This document shows, piece after piece, positions 57,318 to 64,000 of a stretch of DNA of 64,000 nt. The position numbers and the translations under genes were made by a program. The DNA comes from Micromonospora lutea (GTDB lineage: Bacteria; Actinomycetota; Actinomycetes; Mycobacteriales; Micromonosporaceae). The stretch is from the NCBI RefSeq assembly GCF_016863535.1, contig NZ_BOPB01000010.1, forward strand, positions 62,001-126,000, in the 5' to 3' direction. The notes below the pieces were generated by a model that saw only the letters and a program-made list of their open reading frames with translations, did not search any database and had not been told where the DNA came from. How positions within the stretch are numbered: the stretch's first letter is position 1; every line of letters starts with the position of its first letter.

Positions 57318-58364
57318 GTGCGCGCTGTCACCGTCATCCCGGGGGTACCCGGCTCTCTGCGGCTGCTCGACGACTACCCGGAACCGGCCCCCGAGGAGGG
57401 ACCGATCCTGGTGGAGGCCCTCGCGGTGGGCGTCTGCGGCACCGACATCGAGATCATCGAGGGGCAGTACGGCGAGGCACCGCCCGACACCGACCGCCTG
57501 GTGCTCGGCCACGAGTCCCTGGGCCGGGTGCTGGAGGACCCGACCGGCACCCGGCAGCCCGGCGATCTGGTTGCCGGCATCGTCCGGCACCCCGATCCGG
57601 TGCCCTGCTCGAACTGCGCGGTCGGCGAATGGGACATGTGCCGCAACGGCCAGTTCACCGAGCACGGCATCAAGGCGCTGCCGGGCTTCGCCCGCGAGCG
57701 GTGGCGGTTGCAGCCCCGCTTCGCCGTGGGGCTCGACCCGTCGCTGATCAAGGTTGGCACGCTGCTCGAACCGACAAGTGTGATGGTCAAGGCGTGGGAC
57801 CACGTCGACCGGATCGGCCTGCGGGCCGAGTGGCAGCCGCGTACGGCGTTGATCACCGGTGCCGGGCCGATCGGCCTGCTCGCCGCGCTGCTGGCCAGCC
57901 AGCGGGGCCTCTCCGTGCACGTGCTCGACCTGGCCACCGAAGGCCCGAAACCCGCGCTCGCCAGTGCGCTCGGGGCGACCTACCACTCCGGCCCGCTCGA
58001 TCGTCTGGACCTGCAACCGGACGTCATCGTCGAGTGCACCGGCGCGCCGGCGGTCGTCCTGGAGGCGATGTGCAGGGCCGGTCCCAACGGGATCGTCTGC
58101 CTGGCCGGCGTCTCCACCGGCGGACGGACGATCGACTTCGACGCGGGGGCGCTGAACCGGACCCTGGTCCTGGAGAACAACGTCGTCTTCGGCTCGGTGA
58201 ACGCCAACCGGCGGCACTGGGAAGGTGCCGCCGAGGCACTGTCCAAGGCCGATCCGGCCTGGCTCGCTTCGCTGATCACCCGCCGGGTGCCGCTGGCCGA
58301 GTACGGCATCGCCTATTCACCCGGCCCGCAGGACATCAAGGTGGTGCTCGAATTCGACACCTGA
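57318..58364 (+). CDS. Glucose 1-dehydrogenase-like MDR oxidoreductase
   Basis: A 348-residue medium-chain zinc dehydrogenase resembling archaeal glucose/aldose 1-dehydrogenases. Catalytic zinc ligands C40 (GVCGTD), H65 and E66 (GHES) are present. The structural zinc loop CSNCAVGEWDMC (C97, C100, C108) has the C-x2-C-x7-C spacing seen in those enzymes. The NAD(P) loop GAGPIG is at 181-186. I chose the GTG at 57318; the open frame extends 41 codons upstream but that part is Arg/Pro-rich. It lies between nuoC and nuoB on the opposite strand. Confidence 0.85.
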   Translation: MRAVTVIPGVPGSLRLLDDYPEPAPEEGPILVEALAVGVCGTDIEIIEGQYGEAPPDTDRLVLGHESLGRVLEDPTGTRQPGDLVAGIVRHPDPVPCSNCAVGEWDMCRNGQFTEHGIKALPGFARERWRLQPRFAVGLDPSLIKVGTLLEPTSVMVKAWDHVDRIGLRAEWQPRTALITGAGPIGLLAALLASQRGLSVHVLDLATEGPKPALASALGATYHSGPLDRLDLQPDVIVECTGAPAVVLEAMCRAGPNGIVCLAGVSTGGRTIDFDAGALNRTLVLENNVVFGSVNANRRHWEGAAEALSKADPAWLASLITRRVPLAEYGIAYSPGPQDIKVVLEFDT

Positions 58365-58392
58365 GCCGACTGGCCCGGGCGACCCGCCGGTA

Positions 58393-58424
58393 CCGGTACA
58401 GGCCGACGGCCGGGCCTGTACCGG
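58393..58424. terminator. Bidirectional terminator between convergent genes
   Basis: CCGGTACAGGCC (58393-58404) and its perfect complement (58413-58424) form a 12-bp stem with an 8-nt loop, between the ends of the dehydrogenase (+) and the DUF2252 gene (-). Confidence 0.8.
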
Positions 58425-58439
58425 AACGGCTCGGGGAGG

Positions 58440-59756
58440 TCAGATGCCGGGGAGGCGGCCGTTGCGGAACAGGTCGACGAAGAGCTGGTGATCCTGCCGG
58501 GCCCGTACGCCGTAGGTGTGGGCGAAGTCGACCAGGTGCCCGACGAAGCCGGCGGGGTCCGTGTCGACGGCGGCGACGATGGCCTCCTCGGTCGAGTAGT
58601 CGACCAGGTCGTGGCTGGACTCGTCGTCGGCCACCGAGTGCATCCGGGCGACCGCCCGACCGAGGTCGGCCAGCACCCCGGCCAGTTCCTCCGGCTCGTT
58701 GACGTCCGCCCAGTCGAGGTCGGCCGCGTACGGGGAGACCTCGGCGACGAGTTGGCCGACGCCGTCGAGTTCGGTGAAGCCCACCCACGGGTCGGCGTGC
58801 GCCTGGAGGGCCCGTTGGGACTCGGCGGTGCGGTGCCCCTGGTGCCGGAAGTAGCCGCGGACCCGCTCGTCGTCGATGTACCGTGCCACCGCCGGCACCT
58901 GGGCCTGCTTCATGTAGATCAGGACGTCGTTCTCCAGCGCCTGCGTGTGCCCCTCCAACAGGAGGTTGTACGACGGCAGCCCGGCCGAGCCGATGCCCAC
59001 GCCCTTGCGCAGCACCACGTCCTTGATCTGCGTGGCGAGCGGCCTGGCCTGCGCCGTCGAGACCGGCAGTGTCTCCAGGTACGCCTCGAACGCCGCGCAC
59101 ACCCGCGCCCGCACCTCACCGTCGACCTCGTACACCCCGTCACCGAGGGAGAACCGGCGCTCGTAGTTGTCGATGGTGGTCTGCCCGCGCAGCAGGTCGA
59201 CCCGGGTGTTCAGCCGGGCCTGCTGGAGCACCCGGCGCAGCACCCCGTCGGCGTTGTCCAGGGTGATCGAGCCGATGGCGTCGTCCCCGCCGGCGGCAAT
59301 GGCCCGCAGCTCGACCAGGTACGCGTCCGCGAAGCAGGTGACCAGATCGCTGATCACCCGGTCGGAGAGCGCCTTGGTGTAGCCGATCAGCGCCACGCTC
59401 GCGACGAACCGCCGCAGGTCCCAGGTGAACGGCCCGACGTAGGCCTCGTCGAAGTCGTTGACGTTGAAGACGAGCTGGCCGGAGCCGTTCATGTAGGTGC
59501 CGAAGTTCTCCGCGTGCAGGTCGCCGTGGATCCACACCCGGCTGGTCTGCGCGTCAAGGAAACGGTCGTCGGCGAAGTCGCCGCGCTGGTCGGCGTAGAA
59601 GAGGCTGGCACTGCCCCGGTAGAAGGCGAAGGGTGAGGCGGCCATCTTGCGGAACTTGCGCCGGAAGGCGGCCGGGTCGAGCGCCATCAGGGTGCCGAAC
59701 TCCTCGGTCAGCACCTTGACGATGAAAGCGGAACGCTGTTCCATGACGTCGGTCAT
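58440..59756 (-). CDS. DUF2252 protein with kinase-like fold
   Basis: A 438-residue DUF2252 protein. The N-terminal segment KMAASPFAFYRGSASLFY is family-typical. The kinase-like catalytic region has WIHGDLHAENFG (H77, D79, N84) and the metal-binding DFDEA (D101, D103), as in aminoglycoside-phosphotransferase-like folds. Substrate and role are not known. It lies between nuoB and the dehydrogenase, same strand as nuoB and 66 nt downstream of its stop, so it may be read through from nuoB. Confidence 0.85.
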   Translation of the reverse strand: MTDVMEQRSAFIVKVLTEEFGTLMALDPAAFRRKFRKMAASPFAFYRGSASLFYADQRGDFADDRFLDAQTSRVWIHGDLHAENFGTYMNGSGQLVFNVNDFDEAYVGPFTWDLRRFVASVALIGYTKALSDRVISDLVTCFADAYLVELRAIAAGGDDAIGSITLDNADGVLRRVLQQARLNTRVDLLRGQTTIDNYERRFSLGDGVYEVDGEVRARVCAAFEAYLETLPVSTAQARPLATQIKDVVLRKGVGIGSAGLPSYNLLLEGHTQALENDVLIYMKQAQVPAVARYIDDERVRGYFRHQGHRTAESQRALQAHADPWVGFTELDGVGQLVAEVSPYAADLDWADVNEPEELAGVLADLGRAVARMHSVADDESSHDLVDYSTEEAIVAAVDTDPAGFVGHLVDFAHTYGVRARQDHQLFVDLFRNGRLPGI

Positions 59757-59822
59757 GATCCGACGTTAATCCCCGACCGCCAGTCGGCTCGCCAGGCTGG
59801 CGTCGACCGGCGCGTGGGAGCT

Positions 59823-60401
59823 TCAGGCGCTCGGCGGGCGTACCGGTGGGGCGGTCAGCGAGGCGGTGGAGCGAGGTACCACACCGTCGGCGGGTGGGGC
59901 GTCGACCGGCGCGGCGAGCGGGTCCGGGCGGGACACGCCGCCGATGCCGGACTGCTCGGCGGCGATCTTCTCCTGCAGGCGGAGGATGCCGTGCAGCAAC
60001 GCCTCGGGCCGGGGCGGGCAGCCGGGCACGTAGACGTCGACCGGGATGAGCTGGTCAACCCCCTTGGTCACCGAGTACGAATCCCAGTAGGGACCGCCGC
60101 AGTTGGAGCAGGCACCGAACGAGATCACGTACTTCGGCTCGGGCATCTGGTCGTAGAGCCGCTTGATCGCCGGGGCCATCTTGTCGGTGACGGTGCCGGA
60201 GACCACCATCAGGTCGGCCTGCCGAGGTCCGTGCGCGAACGGGATCACGCCGAGTCGCATGAAATCGTGACGGGACATGCTGGTCGCGATGAACTCGATG
60301 GCGCAGCAGGCCAGGCCGAAGTTGAAGACCCAGAGCGAATAGCGTCGACCCCAGTTGAGCACGAACCGGATCGGCTCACCGAGCACCGCAGGCAGCTGCA
60401 C
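59823..60401 (-). CDS. nuoB: NADH-quinone oxidoreductase subunit B
   Basis: The subunit that holds the terminal iron-sulfur cluster N2 next to quinone. The 192-residue protein starts at GTG 60401 with a GGGAGGGGGAG stretch upstream. Cluster ligands C32-C33 (LACCAIE), C98 (GACSNCGG) and C128 ([12 protein letters not shown]) are present. The last 40 residues are a Pro/Ala tail. No nuoA lies upstream; the next gene is a decarboxylase-like enzyme beyond a repeat. Confidence 0.94.
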   Translation of the reverse strand: MQLPAVLGEPIRFVLNWGRRYSLWVFNFGLACCAIEFIATSMSRHDFMRLGVIPFAHGPRQADLMVVSGTVTDKMAPAIKRLYDQMPEPKYVISFGACSNCGGPYWDSYSVTKGVDQLIPVDVYVPGCPPRPEALLHGILRLQEKIAAEQSGIGGVSRPDPLAAPVDAPPADGVVPRSTASLTAPPVRPPSA

Positions 60402-60460
60402 GACCGCTCCCCCTCCCGTCCCCGACAGTCAACCACAGCCCCCACCGCACCTTGCTGAAA

Positions 60461-60506
60461 GGAAGGGCCCCCTGTTAACGCCTGGCGTTGTACAAGGGCC
60501 CCCTCC
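60461..60506. repeat. Imperfect palindromic intergenic repeat
   Basis: Two related AAGGGCCCCCT-containing arms (60461-60481 and 60486-60506) flank CTGG, forming an imperfect hairpin 23 nt past the decarboxylase-like stop. It may act as its terminator. Similar elements are, to my memory, dispersed in Micromonospora genomes. Confidence 0.6.
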
Positions 60507-60529
60507 TAACATCGCGCGCCGACGGACCG

Positions 60530-61996
60530 CTACCAGGCCGGGCGCTGCAACAGGCTGACGAACTCGACCAGCAGCCGCTCGCGTAGCGCCGATGGCGCGG
60601 CGTCGAGCAGCGTGTTGACCGGGGCCATCCGTTCCGGCAACCCACCGCTGGGATTGAGCCCGAGGCCGGCGGCGAGGCCGGCGACCAGGTCGCCGGTGAG
60701 CGCCTCCGGCGCCAGCGTGCCGGCCAGGGCACGCAGTTCTGGCGGCAACTCCACTGGCCCCGCCGCCCGGGCGGCGGTGACCGCGTCGGCCAGGTCGGGA
60801 CCGAACTCCGCTGTCCGGGGCGCCACGGCGGCGGTCACCGTGAGGTGCACGCTGGGCGGCAACCCGGCGTACGACAGCTGTGGCTGGGTGTGCCAACCCC
60901 GCGCCGCCAACTCGTCGACCAGCACGAACAGGTCCGGGCCGGCGTCGGTGGCGGTCAGGCAGACCACTGTCGACTCCGGCTCGGCTACCAGCCGCAGCCC
61001 GTCGGTGCCGCGTACCGCGTCGGCCAGCGCGCGCACCGCCTCCCAGGTCCGGCGGGTCAGCTCCAGGTAACCGTCGTCGCCGAGGTGGCGCAGGGTGGCG
61101 TACGCGGCGGCGATCGGCCCACCGGAGCGGGTCGACGAGATCACCGGGTTGATCATCGTGTACCCGGGCCAGTCGGCGTACGCGAAGTACTGCGAGGCAC
61201 GCAACTGCGGATCGCGGTGCAGCAGCACCGACACGCCCTTCGGCGCGTACGCGTACTTGTGCAGGTCCACCGAGATCGAGGTGACCCCCGGCACGGCGAG
61301 ATCGAACGGGGGCACCGGAGCACCGAGACGCCGCAGGTACGGCAGCGTCCAGCCACCGAAGCAGGCGTCCACGTGGCAGCGGACCCCTGCCGCGGCGGCC
61401 ACCTCGGCGATCTGCTCGACCGGATCCACTACGCCGTGCGCGTACGAGGGTGCCGAGCAGGCCACCAGCACCGTCTCCGGCCGGATTGCAGCAGCCACGT
61501 CGGCGACCGCCGGCCGCAGGGTGGTCGGGTCGACCGGCACCGTGTCGAGTTCCACCCGCAGGTAGTGGGCCGCCTTGGCGAACGCGGCATGGGCGGTGGC
61601 CGGCGCCACGATCCGGGGTGCCGCGATGTCCGGCCGGGCGTCCCGAGCGGTCTTCACGGCCAGGATGAGTGACTCGGTGCCGCCGCTGGTGACGCTGCCG
61701 ACGACGTCCGGAGCGCTGGTGCCCGGTCCGCCGCCGAGCAGCCGTGCCGCTGCCGCGACCAGCGCGTTCTCCATGGCCAGCAGAGACGGGAAGGCCGTCG
61801 GGTCGAGCCCGTTGACGTGGGCGCTCTCGGCGTACGCGGCGGCGGCGAGCGCGTCCAACCCGGGCACCGCCGGGTCGTAGACGTACGCGAACAGCCGCCC
61901 CCCATGGGTCGGCCGGTCCATCGCCCGCAGCTCGCGGATCTCCGCCAGCACCAGCTCCGCCGCCACGCCCTGGTTCGGCAGGTTCTCGTCGATCAT
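60530..61996 (-). CDS. PLP-dependent decarboxylase / sphingosine-1-phosphate lyase-like enzyme
   Basis: A 488-residue fold-type I PLP enzyme related to group II decarboxylases and sphingosine-1-phosphate lyases. The phosphate-binding SGGTES lies at 104-109, the PLP-pyridine aspartate is D210 (VDACFGG), and the Schiff-base lysine is K247 in SVDLHKYAYAPKG. The substrate is not evident. Its ATG overlaps the stop of the GPH symporter gene (ATGA), so the two are probably co-translated, which suggests transport and metabolism of one compound. The start codon lies inside the left arm of a palindromic repeat. Confidence 0.88.
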   Translation of the reverse strand: MIDENLPNQGVAAELVLAEIRELRAMDRPTHGGRLFAYVYDPAVPGLDALAAAAYAESAHVNGLDPTAFPSLLAMENALVAAAARLLGGGPGTSAPDVVGSVTSGGTESLILAVKTARDARPDIAAPRIVAPATAHAAFAKAAHYLRVELDTVPVDPTTLRPAVADVAAAIRPETVLVACSAPSYAHGVVDPVEQIAEVAAAAGVRCHVDACFGGWTLPYLRRLGAPVPPFDLAVPGVTSISVDLHKYAYAPKGVSVLLHRDPQLRASQYFAYADWPGYTMINPVISSTRSGGPIAAAYATLRHLGDDGYLELTRRTWEAVRALADAVRGTDGLRLVAEPESTVVCLTATDAGPDLFVLVDELAARGWHTQPQLSYAGLPPSVHLTVTAAVAPRTAEFGPDLADAVTAARAAGPVELPPELRALAGTLAPEALTGDLVAGLAAGLGLNPSGGLPERMAPVNTLLDAAPSALRERLLVEFVSLLQRPAW

Positions 61997-62059
61997 GGAG
62001 TTGTGGCGCCCTTTCCGTGGGTTTCAGCGGCTTTTGTTCCTGCCACAACTGCATGATCG
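61990..62059. repeat. 18-bp inverted repeat with adjoining G-rich tract
   Basis: Arms 61990-62007 and 62042-62059 match as an inverted repeat with one mismatch around a 34-nt loop; a long G-rich (plus strand) tract follows to about 62130. The GATCATG...GTTGT arm resembles the perfect palindrome at 55389-55449. Here it is inside coding sequence: it encodes the end of the symporter and the start codon of the PLP enzyme. Confidence 0.75.
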
Positions 62060-63579
62060 GCGGTGGCTGGGGGTGGGGTGGGGGTAGGGGTGGGGTGGGG
62101 GGTGGGGGTGGGTGGGGTTAGGTGGGTGGGGGTTAGGTCGTAGGGGCGGAGGAGGAGGGTGGCCAGGCCGATGAGGAGGGCGGGGAGGACCGTGAAGCCG
62201 AGCAGCACTCCGAGGCGGGCGGTGTCGGACTGGGTGGCTGCGGTACCGGTGGTGGAGGAGACGTAGCCGGTGAGGGCCAACACCAGGCCGTAGATGCCGG
62301 GGCCGAGAGCCAGTCCGAAGGTCTCGCCGGCCGTCCACACCCCGGTGAAGACGCCGGCCTGCCGACGCCCGGTACGCATGGTGTCGTACGCGATGCAGTC
62401 CGGGAGCATGGCCAGCGCGAACACCTGCTGCCCGGCGTACCCGACGCCGAGCAACGCGACCAGCAGGTAGATCACGGGGCTTGGCAGCACCGGCGCGGCG
62501 ACCAGCGCCAGCCCACCGGCCGACAGGATCAACGACGCCGCCACCAGGGCGGCGAGCTTGCCCACCCGGGCACCCACCCGGGACCAGAGCGGCATCACCA
62601 CCAGCGCCGGGCCGACGAAACAGACGAACAGCACGGTCGGGCCGGTCGCCGAGTCCCGCAGTACGTGGTCGGCGAAGTACTGGACTCCGGCGAGGATGGT
62701 GGCCACCCCGGCGGACTGCACCACGAAGCAGAGCAGCAGCGCCCGGAAGGGCCGGTTACGGGCCACGACGGTGAGCTGGGCGCGCAGGCTGGGCTCGCTC
62801 TCGGCGACCGCATCCTGCGGGGCGGACCGGGTGCCGAGGAAGGCACCGACGGCACCGAGCGCGATCAGAGCGGCCACGAAGACACCCATCCAACGGTGCC
62901 CGGCGACACCTCCGCCGGCCGCATCGCGTACCAGCGGCGCCACCGCACCGGCGACCAGGATGGCCAGCGCCAGCACCGCGATCCGCCAGGTCATCATCCG
63001 GGTACGTTCGGCGTAGTCGCTGGTCAGCTCGGCTGGCATCGCCACGTACGGCACCTGGAAGAAGGCGAACGCGGTCGCGGTGGCCAGGAAGGCGACGGCG
63101 ACGTACGCCCCGGAGGCGGGACCGGCACCGAACGGCGCGGCGAAGATCGACCCGAACAGCACGGCCAGCGCCAGCCCACCGAAGAGCAGATACGGACGGC
63201 GAGCGCCCCACCGCGACCGGGTCCGGTCGGAGATCCGCCCGGCCACCGGGTTGGCCAGCACGTCCCAGGCCTTCGGCAGCAGCACCAGCAGGGCGGCCAG
63301 CCCGGCGGCCACTCCGAGCGTGTCGGTGAGATAGGGCAACAGCAGCAACCCCGGCACGGTGCCGAAGGCTCCCGTCGCCAGTGAGCCGAGCGCGTAGCCG
63401 GCATGCACACCGCGCGGCAGCGCGCCGGCCGCTGCCGCTGCGGCGTCCGGGCTCGTACGGGAAACGGTGGCCGGGGCCGCCGTACCGGCGCCGGGCGCGG
63501 ACGGGCCGGGCGCGGACGGGCCGGGCGCGGACGGGCCGGGCGCGGACGGTGGGCCGGAGCCACCCGGCGGCGCGGTCAT
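61993..63579 (-). CDS. GPH-family (melibiose-type) symporter
   Basis: A 528-residue membrane protein with about twelve helices. The glycoside-pentoside-hexuronide family signature is visible after helix 2 (NPVAGRISDRTRSRWGARRPYLL). The first 55 residues are a soluble low-complexity part with GPSAPGPSAPGPSAPG encoded by a 15-bp repeat. The last 45 residues (PTHLTPPTPTPH... to the end) come from a C-rich tract and palindromic repeat, so the native C-terminus may originally have been shorter. A sugar or sugar-acid substrate is the family expectation. It is coupled to the PLP enzyme. Confidence 0.85.
   Translation of the reverse strand: MTAPPGGSGPPSAPGPSAPGPSAPGPSAPGAGTAAPATVSRTSPDAAAAAAGALPRGVHAGYALGSLATGAFGTVPGLLLLPYLTDTLGVAAGLAALLVLLPKAWDVLANPVAGRISDRTRSRWGARRPYLLFGGLALAVLFGSIFAAPFGAGPASGAYVAVAFLATATAFAFFQVPYVAMPAELTSDYAERTRMMTWRIAVLALAILVAGAVAPLVRDAAGGGVAGHRWMGVFVAALIALGAVGAFLGTRSAPQDAVAESEPSLRAQLTVVARNRPFRALLLCFVVQSAGVATILAGVQYFADHVLRDSATGPTVLFVCFVGPALVVMPLWSRVGARVGKLAALVAASLILSAGGLALVAAPVLPSPVIYLLVALLGVGYAGQQVFALAMLPDCIAYDTMRTGRRQAGVFTGVWTAGETFGLALGPGIYGLVLALTGYVSSTTGTAATQSDTARLGVLLGFTVLPALLIGLATLLLRPYDLTPTHLTPPTPTPHPTPTPTPPPATADHAVVAGTKAAETHGKGATTP
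63491..63550 (-). repeat. 15-bp tandem repeat, four copies
   Basis: Four consecutive copies of CCGGGCGCGGACGGG (the last ends in T) at 63491-63550. They encode the repeated PSAPG pentapeptide at the symporter N-terminus. The unit keeps the reading frame. Confidence 0.9.
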
Positions 63580-63611
63580 GGGGCCGAATGTTACTCATGT
63601 TATGGCCAGGG

Positions 63612-63926
63612 TCACATCCCCTGCTCGGGCCACCACGCCGCCGCCCGCATGTCCACCCCGGTGCCACGCAACGGTGTCCCCTCGGCGAGCCAACGTGCCC
63701 GCGCCTGAGCGATCAGCCTCGGCGGCAGCGCACCGGCCGCGTTCACCACCCGGTGCCACGGCGCCCCACCACCGTGGCGTGCCATGATCGCCCCGACCAG
63801 CCGCGCCGACGCCCGCCCGGAGCGCTCGGTCAACGCGTCGGCCACCGCCCCGTACGACATCACGCGGCCGGGTGGGATCCGGTCGACCAGTTCCAGCACC
63901 GCCTCGACGTACTCGTCAGGTGTCAC
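63612..63926 (-). CDS. Alkyltransferase-like protein (MGMT fold, no catalytic Cys)
   Basis: A 104-residue protein made only of the DNA-binding domain of O6-alkylguanine-DNA alkyltransferases. The active-site motif PCHRV is PWHRV here (W57 in place of cysteine), so it cannot transfer alkyl groups. Such ATL proteins bind alkylated guanine and hand the lesion to nucleotide excision repair. The tyrosine (Y25) and arginine (R42) used for base flipping are present. It is separated from the symporter by 32 nt. The final 74 bases of the window contain no gene I can support. Confidence 0.9.
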   Translation of the reverse strand: MTPDEYVEAVLELVDRIPPGRVMSYGAVADALTERSGRASARLVGAIMARHGGGAPWHRVVNAAGALPPRLIAQARARWLAEGTPLRGTGVDMRAAAWWPEQGM

Positions 63927-64000
63927 AAGCGGCCAGACTATGGGAACGGCGGCTGGTCACGCCGCGCCGACAGCGCAGAATGGGCGGGTGCGCGACGCAG

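Noticed and set aside
56431..59823. Search for nuoA or nuoD hidden between nuoC and nuoB
   Set aside because: The interval is filled by the MDR dehydrogenase and the DUF2252 gene; no frame shows NuoD or NuoA motifs.

Overview
The window is a high-GC actinobacterial chromosome segment. I place it in Micromonosporaceae (Micromonospora or Salinispora type) by inference, from the very high GC, GTG/TTG starts, mycobacterial-type RpoB/RpoC, the gene order tRNA-Thr/tRNA-Met/rpmG/hadAB/tRNA-Trp/secE/nusG, and Micromonospora-like palindromic intergenic repeats. I saw no rRNA, CRISPR array, transposase, phage gene or integrase.

Left half (1-38050), almost entirely on the minus strand: the core gene-expression supercluster. 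In transcription order it runs tRNA-Thr, tRNA-Met, rpmG, hadA-hadB (FAS-II dehydratase), tRNA-Trp, secE-nusG, rplK-rplA, a decayed ABC transporter pair, rplJ-rplL behind an L10-type attenuator leader, rpoB-rpoC, two small membrane proteins, rpsL-rpsG-fusA-tuf, then the S10/spc/alpha clusters (rpsJ to rplO), secY-adk-map, a DUF1707 protein, infA-rpmJ-rpsM-rpsK-rpsD and the start of rpoA, which runs off the left edge. Most neighbours overlap by 1 or 4 nt, which indicates translational coupling. Strong hairpin terminators and several SigA-like promoters divide the cluster into units.

Middle (38143-46863): a membrane GAF-GGDEF-EAL cyclic-di-GMP enzyme preceded by a possible 45-aa secreted peptide, tRNA-Tyr, a YajQ-type protein, a divergent regulatory module (XRE regulator plus small Cys/Trp-rich protein against a minimal GntR regulator, with a 14-bp palindrome between them), a GNAT acetyltransferase, an MFS carrier and the membrane protease HtpX.

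Right part (46998-60401): a dispersed respiratory complex I locus carrying nuoB, nuoC, nuoH, nuoI, nuoJ, nuoK, nuoL, nuoM and nuoN but no nuoA, D, E, F or G. It is interrupted by plus-strand genes (Uma2-type nuclease, Xi-class GST, glucose-dehydrogenase-like MDR enzyme) and a DUF2252 gene. Between nuoM and nuoN an 80-bp sequence is tandemly duplicated so that it makes two 27-codon mini-ORFs linking the genes through ATGA overlaps. The far right holds a PLP-dependent decarboxylase-like enzyme, a GPH-type symporter and an alkyltransferase-like DNA-repair protein.

The most unusual points are the nuoM-nuoN mini-ORF chain, the incomplete nuo set, the 5'-truncated ABC ATPase against the rplA terminator, a 20-nt element shared by the rpsJ and rpsL leaders, the long hairpin between rpoB and rpoC, and C/G-rich palindromic repeats recruited into gene ends.
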